Source: Lycocorax pyrrhopterus obiensis (lineage: Eukaryota > Chordata > Aves > Passeriformes > Paradisaeidae). Taken from it: a stretch of DNA of 64,000 nucleotides. Of this stretch, positions 34,535-48,400 are shown one piece after another. Within the stretch, counting starts at the first letter, position 1, and the number at the start of each line of letters is the position of its first letter. Below the pieces are notes generated by a model, which searched no databases, was not told the DNA's origin, and was given only the letters and a program-made list of their open reading frames with translations. The stretch lies in NCBI GenBank assembly GCA_014706295.1, contig JACSVZ010000022.1:10186830-10250829 (forward strand). Direction: 5' to 3'. The translations under genes were made by a program, and so were the position numbers.

Positions 34535-36417
34535 CAGGACAATGGCAGATTTATTTACAATAGGACACAAAGAATACATACATTAATTAAAAATTACAAA
34601 GAATACAGAGAAAACACTTCAGGGAAGGGAGAGAAATCAATGCTGGCTGAGCCTCTCCACTGGGGCAGGGGCAGAAGAAAAACAGAAGAAAAAAAAATCA
34701 ACGAAAATCTCAGAGAGGGACCTCAAATCAGAACTGACACAGGACTCCACAGCACAGTTGGCTCACACATCCCCTGCTTCCTTTTTCCATCCATGATTCC
34801 TGGCTGATTAGAATTTGGCATGATGGGCAGAGCCGACAGGAAGGGACACAGGCCCTTGCATGGACCTGGTGGAAACTTACAGCAATTGGGGTTAAAAAAG
34901 GCCCCAAAGCCCTCCCTGGGAGCAGGGAGGGCTTTGGACAGTTTTGGGTTGGAATGATGTGACCTGTGGCAGCTGGTCATTGGAAGACCTTACTCCAAGA
35001 AGAAAAATTTTCATAGATCTCACTAAAAAAACCTCTTCTTTGTAGTCCTGGCTGAATCCAGTGAGTCTCTGGATGGAGGGAGCCTTCACAGCAACGCAGA
35101 ACCTTTTTACTAATACACATCACTGAAGTGACCCAAATTAAAAAAAAAAACCCACAACCCAACTTTAACCTCTTTTAAAAAGAGTTTCCCACGGGCAGAT
35201 TCAGGCATCAAGCCATGGGAAAAGAAGAGCCTGTGTCAGCTATCCTGGAGAGCTTGGACTGTTTTTTGTGGAGAAGAACAAAATACAGCTATGGGGTGTA
35301 CACTTTTCCTGTTCCCTGGAGGTAGAGAATTTCAGAGGAGGCGCAGAGAGCAGCAAGGGCAGCCAGAGCACAGGGCCAGCAGCGAGAGAGCCCCGCTCCC
35401 AGCCATGGGACAGCTCACGGGGCCACCTGCCTGTGCCAGCCCCTTCAGCATGGCCTGCACAGCCCTTGGGCAGCTCAGGCCCAACACTGCCTCAGATTAC
35501 TTGGCACTAAGGCCATGGCACCGCAGCCATATCCCACAGGCTCTGCAGGATCCCAGTGGCATTCCCAGGAAGGAGCCTGTCCCATTTCCTCACTCATCCG
35601 GAGCAGAGCTATTGACAGAACAAACCCTTGTAGTTACCTCGCGCATCTTTCCAGTCCTGTGTCGCAGCACAACCACGTCGCTTCCACCAGGACGTTGTGT
35701 CCTGCCTTCTGAAGGAGAGGCAATCCCACCCTCCCGCAGCGGCCTGTGCTGTCCGAGGCTGGAGGGAGGGAGAAGCGATGCCGAAGGTTGCAGTTCTCAA
35801 GCTCTCTCAGGGTGAAATTGCACTTCCCAGGCTCTGAATGGCACCTCCAGCAAATTGTAAACAAGCCGAAGCCGGGACTTCGGTGATCGGAGCGCGCCGG
35901 ACTCCTGCTGGGTGAGCCTTTAGGCTCCGGTTATTCTGCCATAGTCAAGCTCCCTCTTCTGTGCAGACACGAAGGCAGGAGAAAAACCCAGTCTGATACT
36001 TGTCTGAAGAGTCTCCCTGAATCCTAGAGCACCCCAGGGGCTGGAAGAAAACGTTTTCACAAGTGTTTCCACTGCTGTCTCAAATCCGTTCATCATCAAC
36101 ATAAAAAAAAAGGATGGATTAGCAAAAAGGGGGTTTACTTATACAGAGGGATATTTCTCTGCTAAAAAACTCCCTCAAATATGGAACAGGATAATAAAAT
36201 GTAAGGTATCTACAGACCCCTTTTCCCCGCAGAAGTAGCCCAGAATCCATGTACACTGTGCCAAAGTTACATTCCAAATCGAGGAGTTAATTATTTCTCT
36301 TGTGACTCTCCCACTGGATTTTTGTTTCCTTAAGAAGAGCTGGGAGAAGATGTCCCTGTCCCTCCCGGGAGGACACGTGTTCGGAGGTGTCTGATTCCTG
36401 CTGGGGGGATTGCAGCT
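34535..36417 (-). other. TM9SF4: TM9SF4 3' untranslated region
   Basis: This is the interval between the TM9SF4 stop and its likely poly(A) signal, without other genes. It includes a small CpG-rich patch at about 35865-35910 containing a perfect 6-bp stem (CCGAAG, six-base loop, CTTCGG) at 35866-35883. Confidence 0.55.
34550..34555 (-). terminator. TM9SF4: TM9SF4 polyadenylation signal AATAAA
   Basis: The plus strand reads CAGATTTATTTACAATAGG, giving AATAAA on the gene strand about 1.9 kb past the stop codon. Cleavage is inferred near 34535. Confidence 0.5.
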
Positions 36418-39400
36418 TCAGTCGATTTTCACGGCGGCGTAGATCTTCCGCACAAACATGTAGGCTGCGTAGAAACCGATGGTGCCCGTCAGGAGCCAGA
36501 AGGACAGGACCATGAGGGCAGTGTAGCCAAAATACAGTAAGGAGGGAATGAACTCAACAATATCCAGCTGAAACGGAAGAAGAGGAAAAAAAATCAGCAA
36601 AACAATGCACAGAGGCGATAAACCAACCAGTGCCTTCTGCAGGGGGAGCTCTGGCAAAGGGAGGAAAACTTTCATTTTTGTCCAGGTGAAGGGAGATCCC
36701 CTTTGAGGTGGGGTCAGGGAATGCTGCTCTGCACAAGTTCTGGGGCACCTACACCCTCCTCTCCTGTCTGGAAGGGCTGTCAGCACTGCTGTGGGCTGGC
36801 ATGGGCAGACTGGGACTTAGCAAGCCCACCATTTCCTTTCCCAAATCCCACAGTCACCCCCCCAAAACATGGCACTTTCACCCAGGAGGAATACCTTGTT
36901 CACAAAGTAGAAGACAGCATAGATCAGCACATAGAAGGCAGATCCTCCAGACACCAGGAAGGTCCTCCACCACCAGCGGTAATCCTGACAGGATAAAGAG
37001 CCTCGTTATCCCCTGGGGCACTGCCTCAGGGAAGCTGTGACCATTCAGGACAGGGAGAACACCACCCATCTTCCTTCAAAGGAAACCCACAATTTGGGGC
37101 CGGGGGGCGGGACTTTTTTGTCACAGAAGTGTTTCCAAACCAAGAGATGTGAAGCTGACAGTGAAGCAAAGCCAGGTCAGGCTCAAAGCACACTGCCCAC
37201 AGACATGGCTCACCTCTGGCCCTGCATTTTTTGTATGTGGATGGAATGGAACTGTTTGGGAACAGCTCAAAACACCCTGTGCCCAGCAGAATTCCTGGAA
37301 TGAAACCACAGTTCCCAGCCTAATAGATAATCAAAGAGCTTTAATTCCCTTTAGAGTGAAGGGACATTGGGGACAATCACACCCGTGAAGCTGGGCCACA
37401 CTAACCTTTGATGAGCAGCAGCAATAATGTGACCTGTTTTTTCCCAGGAGCAAGTACCCTGAGCTACCCAAACTACAAACATAGAAATCTCACCTCAGCA
37501 CAGAGCTGGAAATACACCATGACAATGCTGATCTGGGAGCAGGATACCACCAGAATTATAAACACCAGGAACAGGAAGCCAAAAAGGTAATAGAACTGGT
37601 TCTCCCAGATTGCCTGAAACAAACACACAGCAGGAATTTGTTTCCATGCTACTGTGATCAATCACTGAACGTGGGACTAACTTCTGGCAGCCAGCCAGGG
37701 GAAAATAATGAGCCCCTCAGCCCCACATAGATGAAACCACAGAGCTAATGCATTTCACAATGTCACTTCAGAGGATTCAGGTTGCAAAAAGGTGCACGAG
37801 GATAGCTCTGAGGTAGCTTGTTCATTCCCCTGCATCTCCCAAACAATGGAACAGCAAATTCTTCCCCATCCATACAAGGTGAAAAATGGGCAGCAGCTGG
37901 AACAGTCACTGTCTCAAGACCAGGACCCCTCCTTGATGTCATGTTACAGCAAATTTCATCTTTACCACAATCCTTCAAACCACCAGGAGAGTCCCATAGC
38001 TCTCTCTGTAAACTACCAAATGGCCTGGAAGAAACCAGCTACCCCCTTCAGAGAGTACAGGAATAGGAGACTGCTCCAGTAGAAGCCCCTTCCCTTTCAA
38101 AAGCTTTGGCATGAAAGGAATCCCATTGAGGAGGAAAGTGGGTTAAATGCTTACACTGAAAATGAAGAACAGTTCAATGAACATGGCTCCAAAAGGCAGG
38201 ATACCAGCCATGAGGATCCTATACAGCAGAAAGAAAAACCATAAGCAGCACAATATAACTGTCTGGACATTAAAAATTCCTTGTTAAAGGAATTAAGACC
38301 ACACACAACATTCCAAGCAAAGGCTCTGCATTTCCAGATTACTAAATTCACAGGCAATGGCACAGCTGCTCCCACTGTTGAGCACGTACCACAGCTACAA
38401 GTACCCCTCATACCACATCCAAATTATCAATGTTGTCTCAAGGAACCCCATCTGCCATCTGTTCATGTCCAGAGAGCAGCAGGTGACATTCAGCAACCCA
38501 AGGGGACTGAGGGGAGGGGGCTTAACTCACCATATTTCCCAGACACTCATCACTCACCCCACAAATTTGTTCATATACCACCTCTGCTCCGGGATCTGCC
38601 TGGGAATCTGATTTGTCCGTACAGGATTGTCATACGGCTGCTTGCGAAATCCAAAGTAGTAACCCAGGTAGACCAAGGGCAAGGAGATCCCAAACCACAT
38701 GCAGAGCAAGGCCACCATGGTAGGGAAAGGCACCTGGAATCACACCAAGAGCCACAGAAGTGAGGCTGACAGCTCGCCTGCGCTGGGGACTGATGACATT
38801 GGCTAAGCCAACCTTCCAGTCACCCACTTGGAAAGGTCTGGGAAGCCAAGTGAGTCCCTATCAGCCCAGTGACTCCCTCCCCCCCAGCAGACCCCAGATT
38901 GAGGGTGGCACCTACTGCACCAGAGGAGTGTTTCCCCCAGATGAAGCAGTTGAGGACAAAGCAGATGCCGAAGACGACGCCTGGGTACAGGGTTGCTGTC
39001 TGCAAGAGGAACCACAGTGTAAGAGAAAGCACTTGACTCATCAGCCAGATGTTCCTCTGGAACGAGTGCATCCCTGGGACAAGACACATGTGGAGGAAGT
39101 GTCCCTTTTGCTACAGGACAAGGACACAGAGCTGGGGAGGATCTCGGACAATCCTCTTTGCTCTAGTACGTGCTCTGATGTTGCCTTTTCTGTACAGCTA
39201 CAAGGACTCAACACACAGCAAATGTGCAGCACAGCCAGACTGTGTCCAGCTACCACAAACATGTGGAGCTTATCCACAGACCTTGCCATCAGCAAACCTG
39301 GATAAACAGCACAGAACATCCAAGACTCACACAAAAAGCTCCCTTCTTCCATCGATGGCCTTTCAGAGTCCGGTATAAGCGGCCAGCAAAGAATCCACCA

Positions 39401-42400
39401 AAAACCCTGGACAGAAACAAGCCAAGACAACGAAAATGAGCTGTTGTTGCTGGGGAGAGGCAGGACAGCTCGGGGGGGAAGCCATGGAGGCACCTACCCC
39501 ATGAACATGAAGAGGAAGCAGGCAGTTGTCATCAGTGCGCCCCGGCTCGAAGGCGACAGCATCCCCAGCATAGCAACAACTGCAGGGGGAAACAGGACAA
39601 GGAACAGCAGCTCTGAGGGACATGTGCTGCAGCAGCTGGAGGGCAGGGGCCTGTCCCATCTGCAGCCCACAGCTGCCTGAAATCTCTGCACAGGCCTGAT
39701 TTCCTTCACAGCATAACGCATCCACAGCCTCCAGCACCGGCCAGAGAGGAAGGCACAGCTTTGATCTCAGCTACAGACCATGCTTCAGCCTCAGCTTCCC
39801 CAGGGATGGAAGCAGGTAGGTGCAGCTCAGCAGGCAAGGCACACCTGTGCAAAAATCTCCCGGCCCACTATTGGCCAGGGCTCACAGCTTGGCAAAGGAA
39901 ATATAATCACACAAAGCTGCCTTCAGCTGGGCAATGTCACCCAGCAGCTCTGCAGTGCCGAGCCCAGGCCCATGGCAACAGGAAGCAGCTCCACTCCAGC
40001 TAAGGTGAGCACAGGGTGAAGTCAAACATCCTCGAGCATCATTCGTGTTACAGCCACCCCGTGCAACATGTGCCACTTACAGATGACAATCAGGATCATA
40101 CAGAAGAGCTGAATTCCAGAACCCAGGAGAGAGCTGAGGATCATAGGGTACTGTGGAGGCCTGAAGACATCTCCATGCACAAGTTTCCAACCAGATTCCT
40201 CCATGGTATCTTCCTATAGCAACAACAGAAAAAGGAGGTTATTTAGATGTGATATGCCAGTAGAAATTATGGTCTTACCACAGCCAGCCTAAGAGGTTTT
40301 CTACTGAATTTTACCACTCTAGCCAAGAAACTTCTTTCCTCTTGGGCTAAAAACAGCTGAGACCTGAATTGTCAGTGCCAGGGTGCACATTTACAGAGCT
40401 GTCTGCAGTCACTGCTTAGGTCTGAAGACATCTGAACTGGTATGTCATTGCACAGACAGAAAAAGGTGTGTGACAGCACAACACAACTGCCCCTCCCATA
40501 GCCAGGGCTCAAAGCAAAACAGGGGCAAGAGAAGAGACAATACACCCAAGTCTGCACACTAGATCCCTCCTGGCCTGTGCTTCCCTCCCTCTAATCCCAG
40601 CCCCTGGGACAAACACGTACAATATCATCTTCCTTGTTGTAGTTGGCAATGTCCTTGCGCAGAGTCCGGATGATGATCATGCTGAGAATCCCTGAAAACA
40701 AGCACAAACTGGGTTCAGCTCAGAGGCTCCTACACGGCTGTGCTGCTCTCATGCTGTACAACTACATGGCTCCCACCAATACACTGCTCTGTCTGGGAGA
40801 AGAGGTCTTGAGTCATCAGCAAAGACAGAAACAAAACCCCAAGGAGTAGGGAAGGCACTATTCCAGCAGAAATGGGGCATTGTGGCTTTCTTGTGGGTTT
40901 TTTTACTCCCTCAATGACCCCAGTAAGAAAAAGGCTGGTAACTGCCTGACCCCACGGGACACTGCTTGAACTGGGAGGCTTTAAACTGATTTCCTGCCCC
41001 TTCTGACCAGGTTCAGATGGGGCCACATCCTCCTCAAGCCACCTGCAGCTAAGGCTTAAACAAAATTCCCTGCAGGTAATGGTAAAGCCTTCCTCTTCCC
41101 ACACATCCACTCACCTGAAAGGAAAAAGACGACCACAACCGAGTTAATGATAGAAAACCAGTGGATCTGCACATCACTCATGGTCAGGTACGTGTCCCAG
41201 CGGGAAGCCCACTTAATGTCACTTTCCTGAAAGAACAGGAGAGTTCTTCTCACACCAGCACATTCCCAATGTCTTCCACAACTCCAGTGACAGACACTCG
41301 GAGCATCACTGCCAGCCAGCTCCCCAGTACTGCCTCACCTCCCAGTGCACAGAGTACGTGAAGAGCAACTGGTTCTCTTTAGTAGGATCTATTTCCTGAG
41401 GGGCAGAGGCCGTGGCTTCGGGCAGGGTGCACATGCTCTTCTCATCAGCCTTCAAGTCTGTAAGGGAAAGCATGGCACAGGGTCAGCCCTTCCCTCAGGC
41501 ACCACCTCTCCCATCACCCTGAGCATCACCCTGAGGGCATTGGGCTGCAGTAATTCCAGGTGCAAAACTATTCTCCTGACCAGTGGAGCACCATTAACAA
41601 ACTTTCAGGAAAGCTATGCACAGGGCTCTCCTTAACTGGAAGGATAAAAGCCAGAGGTTCTGAAGCCAAGGATCTAGACCATGAACAAATCCTCTATTCC
41701 ACATGATATGGTGAGAAACAAGACCTCTGCAGCAGTGCCTGCTCTGCCAGAGGAGAGCTGCGTGGGGTGATCCACACCATGAGCAACTGCCCTTCCAGAC
41801 ACCCTTTTTCACTGGGCTCACTAAAGTAGGAGTGCTTTCCCCTAACCATTATTTTTAAATTTCAATCCTCCAGAACAGTTCCAAACATCCTGTGTGTCCC
41901 TGGACTTGCACACAGTGTCCCAGGCAGGGAGATCTGCGCCACAACAAGAGCTAGAATGCCAGACATGCTTCATACCAGATGACACAGTGCAAAAAAATCC
42001 AACCCCAAAACCTCAAAGTCAGATCTTTTTACAGGAATTGATTTTCCATGGATTGCAATTCATGGATATGTCTCTATTGTTGGTACTTCCTTAATAACAG
42101 AGCGGTTTATTATTCTTATAATTTAGACTCATTTCTGTGCCCTGTGAAGCAACAATTGGCACCCTGATACATCAGTGGCATCTGACTTTTGTCCCTACAG
42201 GAGATTCTTCCCCCCTGCTCCCCTCCTCAGGAGTCTCTTACCTTCTAGTTTAATGCTTTGGGGAATCACCTCAAAGCGCACAACCCTGTAGGTGTGCTCC
42301 TGGCTCTCTTCCACATCCTCTCTGTGGTAGTAAAGGATGAAGGAGAGGTGGTTGTGCAGGTAGAACTGAAACAGTGACATAAAATAAAACATCAGCACCC

Positions 42401-45400
42401 TATGGGAGGAAAAGGCAAAGCTGAGAAGCAACAACTGCAGAAAACAGTTTCAGTGAGGGAAAACTAAAGACTCCAACAGCAGAGATCAGCCAGCCTTGGG
42501 GGCACAGTGCCTTTGGTCTGCTGAGGGGAAACCACTGCATGAGCCTGTCCAAAGCTACACAGTGAATAAAAGCAAGGACTCCTGGCTATTGTACCAGCAG
42601 TCCAGCACCCACCCTCTTCTTCCCACAAGAGACCCCTCTCTCATATTTCCACTCTTTATAAAACCTTTTGGTTGCATTCCCAGTTCTGATACTCTCTGGC
42701 AGACCTCTAACAGACACCCAGATCTCCTCCAGGCACCCTCACACAGCACCTCAATTCTCTACCTTGTTACCGTCCATAAACCCAAGCCTATATCCGTGCT
42801 CGAACTGCACATCCTTCTCCTTCTTCTTCTCCTCTTCTTCACGATTGGAATAAAACTCCAGCCGTGTTGCCACAGGGAGGTTATCAGCAATGCTGAAAAC
42901 ACAGATTTCAGATCAAATTTGTCCACAGCATCAAATTCCCCCGACACAAACCCATGCTCAAGGTGACTCACAGGTGGACGTAGTAATCCTCCCTGATGCG
43001 CTCGGCAATGAGCTTGCTCTGCTCCACTGTCAGGGTGACTGGCTTGTTGGGAAAGTTGCACAGAACTTCACATTTCTTCTCCACATTCATGGAAACCTGG
43101 AAAGGTGTATTTACAATTCGGTCCCCTCGAAGAACCTCACCTGGAAAACAGGAAAATACAGGCAGGGTTGGAGACTGCCAGGCTTCCTGCTGCTGATCCT
43201 GCTGCCAGGCACTGTGCAGCTGGAGGGACCACAGCAAGTCTCCTTTGCTACGCCAGGTGCAAGGATAAGACTGCAGGACAGTTTAGCTACTTTGCTGGAA
43301 GTATCAAGCACTGCTTATGAAGCAGGTTACAGGCTCTCCTTCAGGACAAGCACTTCCTCTGTCCAACACACGGGCACTGCCGTTTGCAGACAGCCAGCAC
43401 CCAGTCAATCAGAGGAAGCAGGTTCTCACAGCTCAGCAGAAGTGACACCTGCAATTGCTTTTGCCCCTGTAAACACCCCCCACACTGTCTGACAGGTACA
43501 CACCGAGGTTCTCAGCCTTGTACGTGATCTTGCTGGGCTGGCAGAAGGGCAGTGAGTAGTACTCATACGGCAGCTGGGTCCGGGAGCTCGTCAGCTTCAC
43601 AGCCTGCAGGAAGAACGGAAGGATTATCCCCAGGAAAGAACTCCAGATAATCTCCTGTCCTCTCAGCATCATCCAGAATTGATGCTTACTTCAAGACATC
43701 TTTCATAAAGCTCACTTTTAGAAGATACTACTACTACTACTACTATTAAAAATAGTAACAGAGACAGATGTTCCTGAGAGACTTCCAGTAGCAATTCATT
43801 CACAGAGAAACACTCAAAGAACAAAGCATCGTGGTTTCACAAATTTATGTCTCAGTGGAGTCCTAAGAAACAACAAAGAGCTCAAATGAGATTCAGGAGT
43901 CACATTTCATACAAGATTTCCTCAAACAAAAATTCATATCCCACTGGACCTAGAGGTCTGGCCTCCAGTGCTATGAAGAGTTCAGCAATTTTAATCTCTG
44001 CAAGGAAAGCCAGAGAGCCATCAGTCTGGGAAGACGAGGTGACCAACTACAAACATTCCTGGAGAGTTTCCACAAATCACAGGGTACAAGGGAAGTGCAG
44101 AGACATACCAAAACAGCCAAGGCCACAGTTGCTCTGAAAAACAGAAGTGTTTTGTAACACAGCCAAGCTTGTTTATTGGAAGAGTGCTGGCAAATACACT
44201 GACTTGCCTAAGCACTTGAGGAAGCATTTGGCTCCTGAAATCCCTTTGAGAACAGCCATTCCAAAACCCTCTTCTTCTGGGAAGCTTACTGTAGCCACAG
44301 GCAAGTCTCATTTGCTTAAAAATAGCCTAAGTCTGGCAGCCTGTGGCCAAAGAGAAAGCTGTGCTGGGCTTCACCATGGGAGCAGCCAACCTCAGCAGCC
44401 CCGAGGGTGCTGGATTTGCTGAGACAGAGGCCACAGCTTTAGAAAAATAAATGAAATGGGCTATAAATCACTGATGTCTGAAAGCAAAGCCTGGCTTCCT
44501 CATGGATAGGTGCAGCAGCTCATCATTGAGTACCAGCAACGCTGCACAGGAACAGCTCCCAGCAAGGCTGGGCTGAAAGATCTGCAAGGCTCAAGGACAA
44601 CCACCTCCACTTGGGAAGAGCTTCTCATGGATTTCCCTGAAGACGCAATTTGAGCAAACTCAAGTATTTTGAGATATTGAGAAGGTCTGACTCAGACCTT
44701 ATTCCACCATTCACCTTCCACCCAAAGGCACACTCTGCATAAGCACTTTTAGAATCAGTATAATGCTGGAGAAATTAAATTCACTTCAAAGCCACAGTGA
44801 GAAAGGGACCTTTTTCCCAAACAGAGCAACATCTTGAGGACTTTGGTGCAGCTGCTGAAGGAATTTGGTAGAAGAGATCAAGGGCAAGAAAAGGAATCAC
44901 ACTGGGACCCAAATGTTGTGAAACAGAGGAAATATCTGAACACAAAATCTTAGCAACAAAATCCCCAAATTTAACTTTCCCGCCCCTCTTAGCTGCTATG
45001 GTATAAAAAAGAAAAAAAAAAAAAAAACAAAAGACAAAAAAACCCCAAATCAGACAGACTAACAGGACTGAGTTCATCCTACCTTTATTTCTACAGGATC
45101 ATTGCGGTGGAAGTTGATAGGAGCCACCCCGGGTACATAGAACGAGTTTGTGCTGTGCAGCAACAACAGCAGGCCCAGCACATATCTCAGCCTTTCCTGC
45201 AAAAAGGAGAAGAAACAGTAAAATACAACAGAAGCACTGGAACAACATTAGAGATGGGCAACAACACGGGAAATGTTCATCCCAGACATTAGAAAAGCTG
45301 TGCAGTCAGGTGATTAAACAGAAATTAAATTCACAAAAGCTGTTCTTAGCTTTGTTTTGTGACCCTCATCAAGTCACTTTCCACTGTGGGTGTCTCTGTC

Positions 45401-48400
45401 TCTTAGTATGCAATTAGGAAAACTTTGGCTTTGCCCAATCACAAGAAAATTGCAATTTTTAGCTGCACCATGGGGCATTGAGCAGGCCATCACTTTACTT
45501 TTCTGCTCCCCCCCATGTGAGCTCCCTGTGTTAGCAAACTCCATGGATTAGTAGAGAAGAGGGCTGTAGCCCTGGCACTGGATGTGTGCCAGCTCTGCAC
45601 GGCAGCAGTTACCCCAGAGCTGATTACAGATGGATGCTCACAGGCCAAGAGAGTTATTGTGGGGTAACACCAGTGACTGCACCCAAAGGGATGGTCACAT
45701 CACCACTCCCTCCTGCTCCACTCTGCTTTCCTCACCCCTCCAGACACAACACAGCTCAGTAACATGGCAAAAACTTTCTCACACCTTTTTTAGGGAGCAG
45801 GGTGACAAGTCAAGCTGGAAGGTTCAATCAACTCCATGGGGGCTCTAGGAAAACCCAGACCCTACAAAGCAGCAGCAAACCCTTTATTTAACACACCTTG
45901 CTGCTTCCTCAGCCTCTCCCGTTACCTCAGGTAACCCAGCTCGAGCACGGGCAGGAAGGCTGTGAAATGAAAATCGAGCTTTAAAGAGTATTAGCCAACA
46001 GCAGCTTGCCTGGATTAGGACATCAGCTCTGGTATAATCTCACAGCATTACTAACTTCAGCCCCTTCTCCTAAACTCCCAGCACATATGGCACCACTGGA
46101 AAACCACACAAAACCTGGAGCTTGGTTTGGGACAACTCTGGAGCTAATGCTGCAGACATAAGAAACCAAACCCCCACTGTGCCTGTGTGTCCTCAGCACA
46201 GTCAGTCAGTGTGACACAGCACCAGAGGGAACACTCCACAGGCCAGCTGTGGACAAACAGCAGCTCTATCATGGGGATCCTTCCTCAGGTTGGGGGAAAA
46301 AAAAATTTAAAAATCTGTGTTTATTGCCCCCACATCCCTTCCTCTTCATCACCTTCCTTCCATCTTATTCTAAGGCAAGGAAGGTATGTTTGGCCCAGAC
46401 ACCAGTGAGGGCCAACCAGAGCATCCAGAATTAGTGGAATTGAGCAGGATGAAAAAAAAAAAGGCAGAAATATCATGAGGTTGAAAGTCTAAAGTGTATT
46501 TAAGATGCAAATGCTAGGCACCTACAGAAAATGTTAGCACTGAGTCATCAGATACATGTAGCTTCCAGTACCTGAAGGGAGCCTACAAAAAAAATTGAGA
46601 GAGACTATTTACAAGACCATGGAGAACAGGACAAGGAGGAATGGCTTCAAACTGACAGAGAGTACAGTTAGATCATATGTTAGGAAGAAATTGTTCCCTA
46701 TGAGGGTGGTGAGGCCCTGGCACAGGGTGCCCAGAGAAGCTGTGGCTGCCCCATCCCTGGAAGTGTTCAAGGCCAGGTTGGATGGGGCTTGGAGCAACCT
46801 GGGACAGTGGAAGGTGTCCCTGCCCATGGCAGTGGGGTGGAACAAGATGAGCTCCAAGGACCCTGCCAACCCAAACCATTCTGTGATCTTTTTTTGCTTA
46901 CAAAGGGGATTTTCAGATCTATTCTAAGCACAGCCAAATACACTTGGAGCAGGCATAAAGCCCCAACTTGGAAACACTCTTGTTAAAACTGCCTGACCTT
47001 CAATACTGATCTGCCTTGAGACAACATGGGGCTTACTTTCTGTGCTACACTAAATTTTGCCTTCCCAATTTTTAAAGGGAGTGCTCAGTGACTCTCCACT
47101 GAGTAGGAAAAGGTCTCCTTGACAGGTGAAGCATTGGAAGGAATCTGCATTCTTGTCCCACACTACACCCCAGAGCAGCCAGCAACCTGTAGCCCTTATC
47201 TCATTTGTCACTGAAGTGACAGACGTACACAATGTTACTCAAAAACCAAAACCACACCAGTGCCACCCTTGCCCCAGCAGGCTGGGAGGTGACAAGACCA
47301 GGACAGAACTTTGGCAGACACTCAGAAGACACATGAGCATGCAGAAGATGAAATTTTTGATGACAATTTTGGCAGAAATCAGGCTGTCTTTGCATACGGA
47401 TGATGATGACTCAGGCAGCACCAGGCAACAGAAAAGACAAGAGGGCGACTCTGTAAAGCCTTGCCAGGAAAGAACAGTTGGTAGCAAGAAATGGGGAAGC
47501 TGCTATGCAACAGGTGGGGGAGCTTTGGAAGTGAAATATGAAGGAAATGCCCAGGTTTTTGAGTTGGCAGAGCACAGGGAAGATGAAGCCAGGGACTCTC
47601 ATCAGGATCTTTGCTCTTGTACTGACAAATGTGCTTCATCTTCTCCAAACGAAGGCAGCAGCTTAGCAATGGCAACATGGACACCACGCAAAACATTTGT
47701 GTAACTCGTGGGCCTGGCCAGGTGATCAACTCAACTGGAGGATGCCTGCAAGCTGAGTTCTTTTCTGTGCCAGGTCAGAACTTCCAGGAGGGAGCTCTGT
47801 TTTGGTTCAGCCACAGAGCCCTGGCAAGGCCCAGACTTCCAGCAAACAGGGCATACACCTTCACAGACTTTTCCAATTATTTATATTTCAAAATACATGC
47901 ACAAAACCCCCTCAGATAACAATCTTGCATCTGAGGTGCCAGGAAATCATGTAATGGTGCAACAAGTAACACAACAAATATGCACAACCCCAGACTGAGA
48001 AAAATCCAGCTTCAAATAGGCAAAAATAGTTCAGATTGTCTAAGCCTGATTATTTTCCTATATGCAGACATGCAGAGAGACCCTTTCTTAGGAGAGTACA
48101 ATCTAAATAAAAGAAGTAACTGCAGGAGCACAATCATCTATTCCTGTCCCTCAGATCAAAAGTTCACACAAATTCTCTCCAAGAAGGCACTTCTGGATAA
48201 TTATGACCAGTCTTGGGATTTGCAGACAATGCCAGGTTTATCCCATTCAGAAACACTTATAACAACATTGCCTCTTTCTGTGAATTCACAGAAGGTGCAC
48301 AAACCATGCTGCCAAAGCAGAGGGCTTGTTCACTAAGCCCCAGTCTGACCCAGCATGAAGAGGCCCTAAAACAGCCAGTTATTACCACACTTGCCCTTCC